In this document: in pieces, positions 50,826-60,413 of the stretch
How positions within the stretch are numbered: the first letter of the stretch is position 1
Layout of the letters: every line of letters begins with the position of its first letter
Assembly: GCF_035668035.1 (NCBI RefSeq)
Contig: NZ_JAYMYJ010000082.1
Location: forward strand, 1-64,000
Reading direction: 5' to 3'
Length of the DNA stretch: 64,000 nucleotides
Origin: Thiothrix phosphatis
Lineage (GTDB): Bacteria; Pseudomonadota; Gammaproteobacteria; Thiotrichales; Thiotrichaceae
Translations under genes and position numbers: made by a program
Notes under the pieces: model-generated
The model's input: only the letters and a program-made list of their open reading frames with translations
Database searches by the model: none
Told to the model about the DNA's origin: nothing

Positions 50826-52885
50826 TTTTTCACCGTATGCAAATACACCATCCGGAAAGCAAAATTGGCGATCCCGGCAGGCATCCGATCGAACAGCGCA
50901 TAGCGCCAAGCGCTCAATTCCAACCGCCGCATCAGTTGGCGCGGATGCAACAGGTCACGCCACCGCAAGGCACGGTTGCCCAGCTCCAGCACATGGTCAT
51001 GCCCAAAATCTTCGGTATGCGCCAGTTTGGTCAGCTCACGGGCTTCCTCCCGGGTCGGGTAAACCACCGCACGCTCCAGCAGGCCGTAAACATAGGGCAA
51101 CACTTGGCGGCTGTCATAGCCGGTCAGCCTTTGCACCACACGAAAATGTTCCCAGTGATGCAAGATCCCCTGCTGCATTTGCGTGACCAGGATATTGCAG
51201 GCCAGCTCCGCCTGCCGGTCGGGCGCAGTGTCCGCCTTCAATACCGGCTCAATGACGCCGTTGCGTTCGCGGTAGCCGACGGTGGTGGCTTCCTGGGAGC
51301 GCGCGCCCTGTTCGAACATCTCCTCGAATTCCGCCGGAATGCGCTCGCAGGCATTGCCCCGGCGCGCGTCGTGCACAATGCCTTCGCAAATATTGTTGTC
51401 GCCAAAATCAGCGTACATCTTCGGCACAAAGGCGAAATAATAACCATGCAAGACGGGAAAATCCTGCCGCTGCCCGAACGCCTGCTTGAGGAACTTCTGT
51501 ACAGTCCCATTCCAACCAATATCCACCAACGCAACCCGCTGATGGCTGAAAAAACCCACCTGCTCCAGGTAACGCTGCAACAAACTTTTGTGCTGTTGCC
51601 CAACGCGCCGGATAATGGCCTGCACCTGCTGGTCTTGCAGGAAATTATGCAGCCGGACATCCTCCCAGTCATGGATGGGTTCGGCGAAATCTTGGAAGCC
51701 ATACTCGCTGGCCAGTGGCCGCAGCTCTTCAGCCGGAAGGCCATACACCTTGCACACCGACTCCAGGCCGCGTTGCTTCGGGTTATAGAACGCCACCCGC
51801 GCTTGCTCCCGGGTAAGCCCATCCGCTGTCGAGGCCGCCGTGATCACCCGCCGGGACAGGTAGACATACGCCGAGGGAATCCGCCCGCCCGCCGCCTGAT
51901 ACATGCGCTCGAACAAAAAGCCGTCACGCGCCACGAACAGCAGCTTTTCCACCGGCTGCTTGGCCGCCGCCTGCTGTTGCAGCCGTTCCTGCAAGCCCTG
52001 CATGAACACGCTGAAGGCTGGCCCCAGCACATCGCGCCCATAGCGGAAGAAAAAATGGCGTGGTTTCAGGCCATCCTGCTGCTGGCTGCGGACTTGCACG
52101 CATTCGAAAAAATAGCGCCCCTGCCAGATGCCGCCGCGTTGCGCCATGCGGGCGGACAACGCCTGCCGTTCACGCCGCCGCAAATCCGCCTTTTCGTACA
52201 ACCAGACACCCTGGATGCCTTCCCGGCAGGCCATCCGCCGGTCGGACACCGGATTGTCGCCAATATGCGCCACCTGACTGGCGTCCACCCCTTTCACCTT
52301 CAGCATTTGCCGGAACAAGCGGCCACTGTATTTCCCCATCCCGAAATCCGCCGACACGTAGATGAAGGTGAAGTAACTGACGATCCCTTTGCGGCGCAAC
52401 AATTCACGGATCAAATCGCCATCCAGGTACATGTCTGACATGGCGATGATCTCAATCTTTTGTTCCTGCACCCAATCCAGGAACACCTGTGCATCTGGTT
52501 TGACATACAAGGTCGCCGTCTCCAGATCCAGTTCGGTTTGGCGGATGAATGCCGCCAGTTCCGGGATGGCGCCAGCACCCATCGTTTTGATCCAACGGGG
52601 CAACAACTTGCTGTAACTGCATTCATGATCGGCGCCCGCCTGTACAGCCTCCGCCCGTAACGCCTGCTCGGCTTGTTGGCGGGCCAGCCAAACTTCTTCC
52701 GCTGCAATGCCGGTGCGCTCGGCGACAGCACGGCAAACCGCCAGTTGGACTTCCTGTGGGTCGCCGACGTAGCGGCCCAGGATAGTGTCGAAAATGTCCA
52801 CCGAAACATAACGGATATTGGGCAGGCGCGGCTCCAGCCATTCCCGGATACTGAGCCAGTCCCGCATAACCAACTTTTCAGGCAT
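50822..52885 (-). CDS. HAD-type two-domain protein of glycan cluster
   Basis: 687 aa. N-terminal HAD hydrolase: motif I SVDIFDTIL (D30, D33), motif II MSDMYLDG, motif IV HIGDNPVSDR. The remaining 450 aa hold a second fold with KLLFVARDGFLFERM, VYLSRRVITAAS and VALVDIGWNGTVQKFLKQAF, seen in large HAD proteins of capsule/LPS clusters. The reaction is not known; dephosphorylation of a sugar or glycerol phosphate is plausible. Its start overlaps the previous glycosyltransferase by 8 nt. Confidence 0.82.
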   Translation of the reverse strand: MPEKLVMRDWLSIREWLEPRLPNIRYVSVDIFDTILGRYVGDPQEVQLAVCRAVAERTGIAAEEVWLARQQAEQALRAEAVQAGADHECSYSKLLPRWIKTMGAGAIPELAAFIRQTELDLETATLYVKPDAQVFLDWVQEQKIEIIAMSDMYLDGDLIRELLRRKGIVSYFTFIYVSADFGMGKYSGRLFRQMLKVKGVDASQVAHIGDNPVSDRRMACREGIQGVWLYEKADLRRRERQALSARMAQRGGIWQGRYFFECVQVRSQQQDGLKPRHFFFRYGRDVLGPAFSVFMQGLQERLQQQAAAKQPVEKLLFVARDGFLFERMYQAAGGRIPSAYVYLSRRVITAASTADGLTREQARVAFYNPKQRGLESVCKVYGLPAEELRPLASEYGFQDFAEPIHDWEDVRLHNFLQDQQVQAIIRRVGQQHKSLLQRYLEQVGFFSHQRVALVDIGWNGTVQKFLKQAFGQRQDFPVLHGYYFAFVPKMYADFGDNNICEGIVHDARRGNACERIPAEFEEMFEQGARSQEATTVGYRERNGVIEPVLKADTAPDRQAELACNILVTQMQQGILHHWEHFRVVQRLTGYDSRQVLPYVYGLLERAVVYPTREEARELTKLAHTEDFGHDHVLELGNRALRWRDLLHPRQLMRRLELSAWRYALFDRMPAGIANFAFRMVYLHTVKK

Positions 52886-54167
52886 GGCTCACCTCCATAA
52901 AGCGTTGCCGACACCAACGCAGCGGATTCAACAACGCTTGCCCAAACCGGAACGCACGGCTGTCCAGCAGTTCCTGCCGCTGCTGCTGTAGCTGCCGGAT
53001 CAGCGCATCACGCTCCGCCAACCAGCCATCACGGTCGGATATCCACTGGTCACGATCTGCCACCCAACGCGCATGCTGTTCCAATTGTTCCGTTTGCAAA
53101 CGGATTACCCCATCACGCTCCGCTAGCCAGCCATCGCGGTCGGTTATCCACTGGTCGCGGTCTGCCAGCCATTGCTGCTGTTGCGCCAGAAGCCCTTGCT
53201 GACCGGCGATGATCTGGTCGCGTTCGGCTATCCAATGGTCACGTTCGGTGATCCAGCGTTCACGGTCGGCAATCAAGGGCAGCAATTCCCGTTCCCTTGC
53301 CTGCAAATGCCCATGCACAGCCGTCAGCCATTCTTCACGGGTATAGCGGTATAAATCCTTCAACTGCCTTTCCAGCCCAAATAGGCGCTGTTCATCCAAC
53401 ACCGGCGACAAGGCGGGCAACCAGCCCAGCAGCAATTGCATGTTTTCCTCAATCGCCGCCAGCGGCTTTTCGCGGATGGTGTTGGCGCCATGCAAGCGGT
53501 ATCCCAACAGCTTTTCACCGGCCAGGAACGCCATGCGGCAACCCGCCAGCAACGTCCGCAGGGCATAGTCATAGTCATGCACATAGCGCAACTCGGCAAA
53601 CTGCCCTACCCGCTCATACACGCGCCGGTGAAAAAAGAAGTTGGATGTGGTGATCAGGCAATTGCCGCGCAATAACGTCGCCCAAAAATCCTGCCGGTCG
53701 GCATAATCCTGTTTAAGCCCCTCAAACCAAGCGACCCAATGCGGCTCATCCTGCTCTTTGGGATTGGAGTCAGCATCCAACACCGCCACATCGGTGCTGA
53801 TGAAATCCAGCCCCTGTGTTTCCGCCAGCGTCACCAGCCGTTGCAGCCGTTCCGCATCCCAGACATCGTCAGAATTGAGGATGGCGATATAATCGCCTTG
53901 CGCCAGTTGCAGCCCCTGGTTGATGCTGGCGGGCGCGCCCAGATTGGCACCATGGCGCAAGCAGTGCCAGCGCATTTCCGGCGCGGTTTGGCAGGTGGAT
54001 TGGATCACCTCCCAGGAAGCATCCTGGGAAGCGTCGTCAATAATGATGCATTCAAACGCCGGGAAAGATTGGGCGAGCACCGAATCAATCGCCTGCTTTA
54101 CCCAACGTGCGTGATTGTAGACCGGCAGAACCACACTGACTTTGCTATAGGCGTGCCGCCGCTTCAT
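52878..54167 (-). CDS. Family 2 glycosyltransferase with RD-W heptad coiled-coil tail
   Basis: 429 aa from ATG at 54167 (GGGGT upstream). GT-A catalytic part at 1-300 (SVVLPVYNHARWVKQAIDSVL, AILNSDDVWDAERL, YVHDYDYALRTLLAG). The tail consists of back-to-back heptads X-D/E-R-D-X-W-I/L in an exact 35-residue (105-bp) super-repeat (53270-52956, three copies), a long coiled coil. It ends SRAFRFGQALLNPLRW, common at ends of such enzymes. The coil probably scaffolds other glycan enzymes. Confidence 0.87.
   Translation of the reverse strand: MKRRHAYSKVSVVLPVYNHARWVKQAIDSVLAQSFPAFECIIIDDASQDASWEVIQSTCQTAPEMRWHCLRHGANLGAPASINQGLQLAQGDYIAILNSDDVWDAERLQRLVTLAETQGLDFISTDVAVLDADSNPKEQDEPHWVAWFEGLKQDYADRQDFWATLLRGNCLITTSNFFFHRRVYERVGQFAELRYVHDYDYALRTLLAGCRMAFLAGEKLLGYRLHGANTIREKPLAAIEENMQLLLGWLPALSPVLDEQRLFGLERQLKDLYRYTREEWLTAVHGHLQARERELLPLIADRERWITERDHWIAERDQIIAGQQGLLAQQQQWLADRDQWITDRDGWLAERDGVIRLQTEQLEQHARWVADRDQWISDRDGWLAERDALIRQLQQQRQELLDSRAFRFGQALLNPLRWCRQRFMEVSHA
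52956..53270 (-). repeat. Coding tandem repeat, 105-bp period, three units
   Basis: Units start at 53270, 53165 and 53060 (minus strand). Each encodes five heptads beginning ADR-D/E-x-WI, then T/S-D/E-RD-x-W, then AERD. Units 2 and 3 are almost identical for the first 20 residues; the third decays near its end. Confidence 0.9.
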
Positions 54168-54221
54168 TATCAAATACCCCAAGCTGTTATTATTATTAAG
54201 GTTTAACCGCTTGTCAGTGTA

Positions 54222-55106
54222 TCAGTCCAGCGTGAATCGGGACTGAATGCTACGCCAAGCCGTCGCCCCACGCCGCAGCATCCGCCAGCTACGGGTCGCA
54301 TAAACACGTTCCAGTTCCGCATGCGCCAACGCCAGTTCCGTATGCATCCTGCCCCAAGTTTGCCAGGAAGCGTCGATGGGCTTGAGCGAATGGGAGCCGG
54401 ATTCCGTATGCGTTGGGATCTCTTCCACCTCGGCACGGGCGGCAATAATGAACTGGTAGGCGATCGCCTCCGGTTCGTGGAATTTCGCCAGCGCTTGCGG
54501 GGAGGGTTCGAGCCCTGCCGATTGCAGGTATTGGGCAATCACCTCATCCGGCAGGTCATGCCAGGTGTAATCAACCTCATGGGCCGTGTAGCCTATGTCC
54601 GCCAGTAAACCCTGGATGCTGTCCAAAGTGAAAAATTTCAGGTGGGTTGTGTCCAGAATGCCAGCCTTTTCATAGTCGAAATGGCCGTTAAGCAGCTCCA
54701 ACCGCATGGAAGCATGGGCAACGTTCGGGATGGACAGCAGAATCTGGCCTTCATCCAGCAGCAACGGCTTGAGCCGCATCAGCAAGTCTTCCGGATATTG
54801 CAGATGTTCAAGCACATCCACCAGTGTGATCACATCGAACTTTTCGCCTTCCAGCGCATCCAGGCTGTGCGGATCATCCAGATCTTCCGTAAAGACATAG
54901 TCGCAATAACGTTGCGCTTGCCAGACAATGTCTGGGTTCTGGTCAATGCCGATGATATGCGCATCGCACTGCTCCCTCATCAAGCGCGACATGCTGCCGT
55001 CGCCGCACCCCAACTCCAATACTTGGGCGTAGCGTGGAATCCGTTTAATAATCTGGCTGTGCGAGTGGTTCTCGTCCAGATGCGAAGTTTTTTCTACCTG
55101 GCTCAT
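54222..55106 (-). CDS. SAM-dependent class I methyltransferase
   Basis: 294 aa. Rossmann motifs: VLELGCGDGSMSRLM (motif I), IIGIDQNPDIV, FDVITLVDVLEHLQYPEDLL (post-I/II), GQILLSIPNVAHASM. The C-terminal 60 residues (SWQTWGRMHTELALAHAELERVY) are helical like the ends of the other glycan enzymes of the operon. It may methylate a terminal sugar. It starts 62 nt inside the 3' end of the acyltransferase-like gene. Confidence 0.87.
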   Translation of the reverse strand: MSQVEKTSHLDENHSHSQIIKRIPRYAQVLELGCGDGSMSRLMREQCDAHIIGIDQNPDIVWQAQRYCDYVFTEDLDDPHSLDALEGEKFDVITLVDVLEHLQYPEDLLMRLKPLLLDEGQILLSIPNVAHASMRLELLNGHFDYEKAGILDTTHLKFFTLDSIQGLLADIGYTAHEVDYTWHDLPDEVIAQYLQSAGLEPSPQALAKFHEPEAIAYQFIIAARAEVEEIPTHTESGSHSLKPIDASWQTWGRMHTELALAHAELERVYATRSWRMLRRGATAWRSIQSRFTLD

Positions 55107-56007
55107 TGTTATTACTGCTCCGTAGCAAGGGGAGCGCAGGCCATAGCCACCAGTGACCGGGGCTTTCCCGTATCCGCTGTTCCAATTGGCCGGCGAGCAA
55201 CCCCATCAATGCCGTTTCGTCGTAGTCAAACGGGTCAAGCAATGCAGAAAACTCCGCCCTGACTCGACCATTCCCTAAATCACGCATAAAGAACGGCGCG
55301 ATCACTGCCTTGGTTTTTTTTGCAATTCGATAAATACCGGCAGGCAGATCAATAGTACCGCTTATAAATTTTACTGTCACCACCCCTTTATGCGCTTCTA
55401 CGTATGGAACATCAAAAATCAATGCAATTAAGTGATTATTTAACGCTTTGTAGAGAGGCCGCAAATCATCCCCTTCCACCAGAAATGGCCCGCCCAACGC
55501 CTGCCGCAAGCATTGCAGCTTGAATAGGCGGTAACGGTATTCCGCCGGATGCAAGCCATGGATATTTTCATCGCCGCCATCGCGGGTAATGGTGCCGGTT
55601 GTATGCCCCAAGGCGCGCATGGCTGGCCCCGCCATCCAGTAACGCCCGAAATGCCCGCCGGTCAGCAACACCCGCCTGCCCTGCCTGCGCGCTTGTTCCA
55701 CGGCGGCAAACCCCTGCAATTCCACAATAGCGCCGATCGGCTGGCGTTGCAGATACCAAGCGTCCAAAGCTTCCTGCTCCACCATCCGGTAGTAGTCGTC
55801 CAGCCAAGCACCAAGCTGTTGCCCGCTGGCTGAAGGAAACGCGCCCAACATTTGGTCGCGGATGCACGCTTCCTCTTCCGCCCGCTTCTGACGGAAAAAA
55901 CCGGCTTGGTGTCCGGCCAAACGGTACCCCAACCCCGGCGGCAAATGAGCATAGAGAGGAAACAGCAGGTTGTAACGGACAGAAAATTCTTCAGGACGCC
56001 AACGCAT
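55045..56007 (-). CDS. LpxL-like acyltransferase of glycan operon, motif degenerate
   Basis: 320 aa from ATG at 56007 with GGGGAGG upstream; the longer frame would lie inside the wzt-like gene. It has the lysophospholipid acyltransferase layout (LPPGLGYRLAG, VLLTGGHFGRYWMAG, VAPFFMRDLGNGRVRAEF), but the active-site HX4D/E motif reads H-F-G-R-Y-W, with Trp in place of the acid. It may have changed chemistry or lost catalysis. It overlaps the ABC ATPase by 17 nt and the methyltransferase by 62 nt. Confidence 0.75.
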   Translation of the reverse strand: MRWRPEEFSVRYNLLFPLYAHLPPGLGYRLAGHQAGFFRQKRAEEEACIRDQMLGAFPSASGQQLGAWLDDYYRMVEQEALDAWYLQRQPIGAIVELQGFAAVEQARRQGRRVLLTGGHFGRYWMAGPAMRALGHTTGTITRDGGDENIHGLHPAEYRYRLFKLQCLRQALGGPFLVEGDDLRPLYKALNNHLIALIFDVPYVEAHKGVVTVKFISGTIDLPAGIYRIAKKTKAVIAPFFMRDLGNGRVRAEFSALLDPFDYDETALMGLLAGQLEQRIRESPGHWWLWPALPLLRSSNNNEPGRKNFASGREPLAQPDY

Positions 56008-57223
56008 GTTCCAAAACCTCCCCTGCGGGGCGTCCCGCAGGTGCCCGCCAGCGATGCGGCAACCATACCAGACCAATGCCCTGTTGCTGCCCGGCCTGTT
56101 GCACCCGGAAATGGCAGCAACGTTCACGGGAGTCGTAGACATGCACGCCACTGGCGTCTATCAACCAGACTTCCAGACAATATTCACCAGACAGCAACGG
56201 CAAGCTGTCAATGACAAACTCCACCGCCAGCACACCGTCGCTTGCTGGCTGCATCTGCGCGCCATCATGCAGGGTGCTGATGCCGTAACACTGGATGCCG
56301 TCATTACGGCGGATAACAATGCCGACATGGACATCCTCGACGCCCTGGCCTCCCTGGCTGGCCTGCACCTGCACGGCAAACCGCCCGTGTGTCTGTAGGC
56401 TGTCACGTTCCAGCACCACATCCAGAATAACCGGGGAAGTCGACATTGCAACCCGTTCCAGGCGCTTTGCCACAGGGGTAGGCTGTTCATTCCTGCCCCG
56501 CACATCGCTCTGATACGCATCCACCACGGCTTGCGCATCCCCCAGCATCCGCACCCTGCCCCGCTCCAGCCACACGGCCCGGCGGCACATTTCCCGCACC
56601 TGGAACAGGTTGTGGGAACAGAACACCAGCGTTGCGCCATTGCCGAGGATTGCCCGCATCCGATCCAGGGACTTTTTCTGGAAATACTGGTCGCCGACCG
56701 ACAACGCCTCATCCACAACCAACACTTGCGGCTCAACCACGGCGGCAATGGCAAACACCAGCCGCACAATCATGCCGCTTGACCAGGTTTTCACTGGCTG
56801 GGCGGCGAACTCGCCCAGTTCGGCAAACGCCAGAACGTCCGGCAATTTGCGTTCAATTTCGGCATGCGTGAAACCGCGCAACGCCAATCCTGTGCGGGCA
56901 TTTTCCTCACCACTGAATTCTGGCTGCAAGCCAACACCCAGCTCCAACAAGGCGGAACGGCGTCCGCGCACTTCGCAGATTCCCTCGGAAGGCGGCAGAT
57001 TGCCCGCCAGCATTTTCAGCAAGGTGCTTTTGCCTGCGCCATTGTCACCCACCACCCCCAAGGAATCGCCAGGCTGCACCGCCAACGTCAACCCCTGCAA
57101 GGCGTGGAACGGCTGGTGGCGGGGCCGCCGCCACAACCACTCCAACAAAGCGTCGCGCGGATGCGCGTAGCGCCGGTAAACCACCCCCGCGTCTTGCAGG
57201 CGAATGCTGCCGCCAGCGTTCAC
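55991..57223 (-). CDS. wzt: Wzt-type ABC ATPase with C-terminal glycan-binding domain
   Basis: 410 aa from GTG at 57223 (VNAGGSIRLQ), overlapping the permease stop (GTGA). Walker A GDNGAGKST at about 59-67, signature WSSGM in place of LSGGQ as in polysaccharide exporters, Walker B VLVVDEALSVGD. Residues about 270-400 are a beta-sandwich Wzt_C-like carbohydrate-recognition domain (VEFVIDSLPLLSGEYCLEVW). It powers export of the lipid-linked glycan whose end the C-domain reads. Confidence 0.9.
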   Translation of the reverse strand: MNAGGSIRLQDAGVVYRRYAHPRDALLEWLWRRPRHQPFHALQGLTLAVQPGDSLGVVGDNGAGKSTLLKMLAGNLPPSEGICEVRGRRSALLELGVGLQPEFSGEENARTGLALRGFTHAEIERKLPDVLAFAELGEFAAQPVKTWSSGMIVRLVFAIAAVVEPQVLVVDEALSVGDQYFQKKSLDRMRAILGNGATLVFCSHNLFQVREMCRRAVWLERGRVRMLGDAQAVVDAYQSDVRGRNEQPTPVAKRLERVAMSTSPVILDVVLERDSLQTHGRFAVQVQASQGGQGVEDVHVGIVIRRNDGIQCYGISTLHDGAQMQPASDGVLAVEFVIDSLPLLSGEYCLEVWLIDASGVHVYDSRERCCHFRVQQAGQQQGIGLVWLPHRWRAPAGRPAGEVLEHALAS

Positions 57224-57993
57224 AATACGTACCTCGCCCGTGTCACCAGATGCTGAAACAGCCACAGCGCGCCCGCCAGCAAAACGCCCGCCAGCGCCGC
57301 CAGCCCGGTGAAGGATTCCCACGGGAATGCGCCGTCCAACAGCACAGCCCGATAACCTTGCGCCAGTTGCGCCAGCGGATTCCAGGCAAACCAGGCGTGG
57401 AAACGTTCCGGCGCGGCGCTCAACGGATAAACAATCGGGGAAGCCAATAACAGGACAGTCAATAACGGCTGCATCATCTGCCGCAGATCCCGCAGGAACA
57501 CGCCGAGCACCGCCAGCGCATAGGCGAACGCCAGCGAAAACGCCACCCGCAGCATCAGGAATGGGGGGTAAAAGACAATTGCCTGCCAGTGGCACAAACC
57601 CTGGATGCACAGCCAGAGCAACAGCAGCCCCACGGACAGCAATTCCAACACCAGGGAAGAACCTACCGGCAACAATGGCAGCAGCGCCGCAGGCAAAGGG
57701 GTATTCAGCAGCAGCTCACGCCGTTCGCAGAGGATAACAGGTGCCCGTAGCAACACTTCCGCCAACGCATTGAACATGCTCAACCCAGCAAACAGCCAGA
57801 CAGCGAACTGCCCGGAATCCTCCGCCACGCCGAGACGGAATTGCAGGATTTCACCGAACACCAGCGCATATACCAGCAGCATGAACAGAGGCTGCGCCAG
57901 CAACCAGAAAACGCCCAGGGCTGCGCCGACGTAGCGTTCACGCAAATCCTGCCTCAGCAATCGCCAAACCAGTGTCAGGTTCGCAGCATTCAC
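57220..57993 (-). CDS. wzm: Wzm-type ABC-2 permease
   Basis: 257 aa from GTG at 57993. About six helices with ABC-2 motifs: DLRERYVGAALGVFWLLAQPLFMLL and VFLRDLRQMMQPLL, and a C-terminal FAWNPLAQLAQGYRAVLL, the usual exporter end. It exports O-antigen or capsule with the Wzt partner encoded next. It overlaps the PPIase stop by 3 nt (GTGA). Confidence 0.9.
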   Translation of the reverse strand: MNAANLTLVWRLLRQDLRERYVGAALGVFWLLAQPLFMLLVYALVFGEILQFRLGVAEDSGQFAVWLFAGLSMFNALAEVLLRAPVILCERRELLLNTPLPAALLPLLPVGSSLVLELLSVGLLLLWLCIQGLCHWQAIVFYPPFLMLRVAFSLAFAYALAVLGVFLRDLRQMMQPLLTVLLLASPIVYPLSAAPERFHAWFAWNPLAQLAQGYRAVLLDGAFPWESFTGLAALAGVLLAGALWLFQHLVTRARYVL

Positions 57994-58766
57994 ATTGCAT
58001 CATTCCGGGAAAGCGCCGGTTTGTCGGCTGATTCGTGCTTAAATTGTTCGTGCAGGGAATCCAGCAGCATCTGCTCATGGTCAGCCCGGTATTCATCCTG
58101 CAACTCATTGAGGATATCTGATTTAACCGTGTCAAAGGCGAGGGTTTCAGACTCCTTACGGCCAATGAAATACAGCAGGTAGGCAGTGTCCCGATGGACA
58201 ACCACCTCACTCAACGGCTTGTCAGCGGACAATTGCGCAGCGGCGTCAAAAAACACATCGGGCTTCTGCCCCTTATGGAACCACTGGGTGTCGCCCTTGG
58301 TCAGCGACAGGTCGGAAGCTTCACTGTTCGCCTTGACCGCCGCTTCAAAAGTGGTTTTGCCAGCAGCCACCTCAGTGCGGATAGCGTTGAGTTTGTCACG
58401 GATTGCCGCTTCCTTGCCTGCGGGCAGGCGCAACTCTAACGCCCATACCCGCAGGCGTAGCGGCAAGTGGTATTGCGTGTCTTTGCGAGCCTGATAGATC
58501 TCTTCCGCACGGGCGCTGAAATCGGGCATGCCTTCATTACGGGCGGCGTCCAATGCCAGCTCGGCCAGTTGTTCCTGACGGAACTCGGCGATACGCTGTT
58601 CCAGCTCAGGGCTTTTGTCCAAACCCAACTGCTGGCCTTTTTTGACCAGAGCATCACGGATGAAAGATGTTTCCGCTGAAGAAATGGAAGGGTCAGCCGG
58701 TTTATCGGCAGCCATGGCCGATACAGCGATAGCGCAGAGCAGCGCGGAAAAGATTTTACGCAGCAT
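57990..58766 (-). CDS. Periplasmic parvulin-type peptidyl-prolyl isomerase
   Basis: 258 aa from ATG at 58766 (signal peptide MLRKIFSALLCAIAVSAMA). An N-terminal SurA-like helical region (FIRDALVKKGQQLGLDKSPELEQRIAEFRQEQL) is followed by a parvulin-like core (FEAAVKANSEASDLSLTKGDTQWF; PLSEVVVHRDTAYLLYFIG). The parvulin match is incomplete, so isomerase activity is likely rather than certain. First gene of the glycan export operon; perhaps it helps fold an outer-membrane export partner. Confidence 0.78.
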   Translation of the reverse strand: MLRKIFSALLCAIAVSAMAADKPADPSISSAETSFIRDALVKKGQQLGLDKSPELEQRIAEFRQEQLAELALDAARNEGMPDFSARAEEIYQARKDTQYHLPLRLRVWALELRLPAGKEAAIRDKLNAIRTEVAAGKTTFEAAVKANSEASDLSLTKGDTQWFHKGQKPDVFFDAAAQLSADKPLSEVVVHRDTAYLLYFIGRKESETLAFDTVKSDILNELQDEYRADHEQMLLDSLHEQFKHESADKPALSRNDAM

Positions 58767-58796
58767 AGACAGTATTCTGATAGCAAGCCTTGAATC

Positions 58797-58828
58797 AAAA
58801 AGTGGCGGGAGCAGTCTTTCCCGCCACC
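58797..58828 (-). terminator. Terminator after the large secreted protein gene
   Basis: On the minus strand GTGGCGGGA, 8-nt loop, TCCCGCCAC, then TTTTTG: a 9-bp GC stem. It separates the secreted-protein gene from the glycan operon. Confidence 0.85.
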
Positions 58829-58889
58829 GGGTTCCCCCTATACGTCTCAACCAAGTCAACGCATTTCAGGAGAAAAACACTATGCGACC

Positions 58890-60413
58890 TTAATCGCGCT
58901 GGATTTTATGCGGCAACGCATCCCCAAAGCGTGCGTTCGGGTTTTGGCTCACATTGCCATCCAGGAAAGCAGCGCCCACTGCCGGGACACCTTTGTACAG
59001 GTTGCTGCTGGCGGAATAGGAGCCTGGGTGCGGGCTATACGCGCTTGCAGACTTGAAGCCACCACCAAGGCTATAACCAGGGAATGACAGGCGTGCCCAA
59101 CCGCTGACAAAGGCACCAACACTGATGCTCTGTTTGGCGTTGCTGGACAACACGCTATAGCTGGCGTCATAGGATGGGTCGGTGGACTTGAAGCTAATGA
59201 CGTTCACCTCGCGGCCAAGGATACTGGAGTCAGCCTTTTTACCCGGCAGAACGGGTGAGAAACCAAAACCACTGGTAGTTTTTACGCCTGCCTGACCTTC
59301 CTCACGGTCATAGATACCGTTTTCGAAGCTGGCGGCGACATCGGTTGTAGCCATATTGATACCATGCTTTTTCATTGGGAATGTGACAACCCAGTCCGTA
59401 TGGCCATCATAACCATCGGTTGGGTCGAGGAAGTATTCGTTCATCAGACTGGGAGCCAACAGCACATGCGCGACCGGATAAGGGTTGGTGCCGCAAGCTG
59501 GAATCAATGGGTCATCCAGATCCAGGCACGCATCGCTGGCCGCATTCCAATCCGTGACAACCAGTTCGCTTTCACCGGCGGCATTCCTGGTCATGACTTC
59601 ACTGGTTGAAACGTTACCAGACGCCAGTGAAGGCAACAGGAAGTAATCAGGATCGTCAGACAGCCAATGCTGGGCTTGGGTGCTGTAGTTGTCGAGGGCG
59701 ACCGGATCAACCGCAAACGCTGCGCCCTTGGCCACATTCAGGATTGCAGAAGAGCCAAACAAGCCACCGGTTGGCGCACCCATACCGGCAGCCGCCGAGC
59801 CAACGCCTTGGGTGAAGGTGCCCTTGCCGCCCTGTGAGGCGGTTCGCCATGCATCTTCGACTGCCGTACAGTTGGCAGGTTTGCCATTTTTATGCAACAC
59901 ACCAGCTTTTACTGTCGGGTCAGTCACCACACCCATTTCGACGACTTCGACATAACCTTCGCGGGTATCTTCCGCTGTAACGCCCTTGTAAACATTCTGT
60001 CCAGTAAAGGCTTGCTCCGCCAAACACTTCCCGTCTTCACAGGACGCCAAAGCAGGCAGGGTGCAAGTGCGGTCGTTAGTGCTCAACATACCGACAATAT
60101 TGCCTTCACCGTCATCACCGGCTTTGACGCTGCCCGTCCAAGTATCTTGAGGAGACATGTAGATATTGAAGTCCAGCACGTCATTACTGCTCTTGCCTTC
60201 ACGGAAACGAATCTTGACAGCTTTGGTTTGGTCAGTGGAATTCACCAAGTTGATATTGGTGACATAGCCCTCATTTGCATTGAAGTAGGGAAATAACAAT
60301 ACCTGGCCAGTGCCATCCGGATTGACATGCACGGCTTGTGCACTGGTGATGACCCCCATTGCGCCAAGAATACCAGTTGCGACACTGATGGCGACTTTGT
60401 TTTTCTTGAACAC
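58890..60413 (-). CDS. Large secreted or cell-surface protein, unknown
   Basis: 507 aa with signal peptide (residues 1-28, ITSAQAV). The mature protein is beta-rich and moderately hydrophilic with Gly/Ser/Asn, opening VNPDGTGQVLLFPYFNANEGYVTNINLVN, containing several Cys pairs (CTLPALASCEDGKC) and ending FGDALPHKIQRD. The opening phrase (GQVLLFPYF, YVTNINLVNS) recurs in uncharacterised exported proteins of sulfur and methane bacteria, to my recollection. It has its own terminator; promoter not seen. Function unknown. Confidence 0.75.
   Translation of the reverse strand: MFKKNKVAISVATGILGAMGVITSAQAVHVNPDGTGQVLLFPYFNANEGYVTNINLVNSTDQTKAVKIRFREGKSSNDVLDFNIYMSPQDTWTGSVKAGDDGEGNIVGMLSTNDRTCTLPALASCEDGKCLAEQAFTGQNVYKGVTAEDTREGYVEVVEMGVVTDPTVKAGVLHKNGKPANCTAVEDAWRTASQGGKGTFTQGVGSAAAGMGAPTGGLFGSSAILNVAKGAAFAVDPVALDNYSTQAQHWLSDDPDYFLLPSLASGNVSTSEVMTRNAAGESELVVTDWNAASDACLDLDDPLIPACGTNPYPVAHVLLAPSLMNEYFLDPTDGYDGHTDWVVTFPMKKHGINMATTDVAASFENGIYDREEGQAGVKTTSGFGFSPVLPGKKADSSILGREVNVISFKSTDPSYDASYSVLSSNAKQSISVGAFVSGWARLSFPGYSLGGGFKSASAYSPHPGSYSASSNLYKGVPAVGAAFLDGNVSQNPNARFGDALPHKIQRD

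Noticed and set aside
50813..52438. Plus-strand frame (541 aa) opposite the HAD protein
   Set aside because: Antisense shadow of a gene with HAD motifs and overlapping neighbours.
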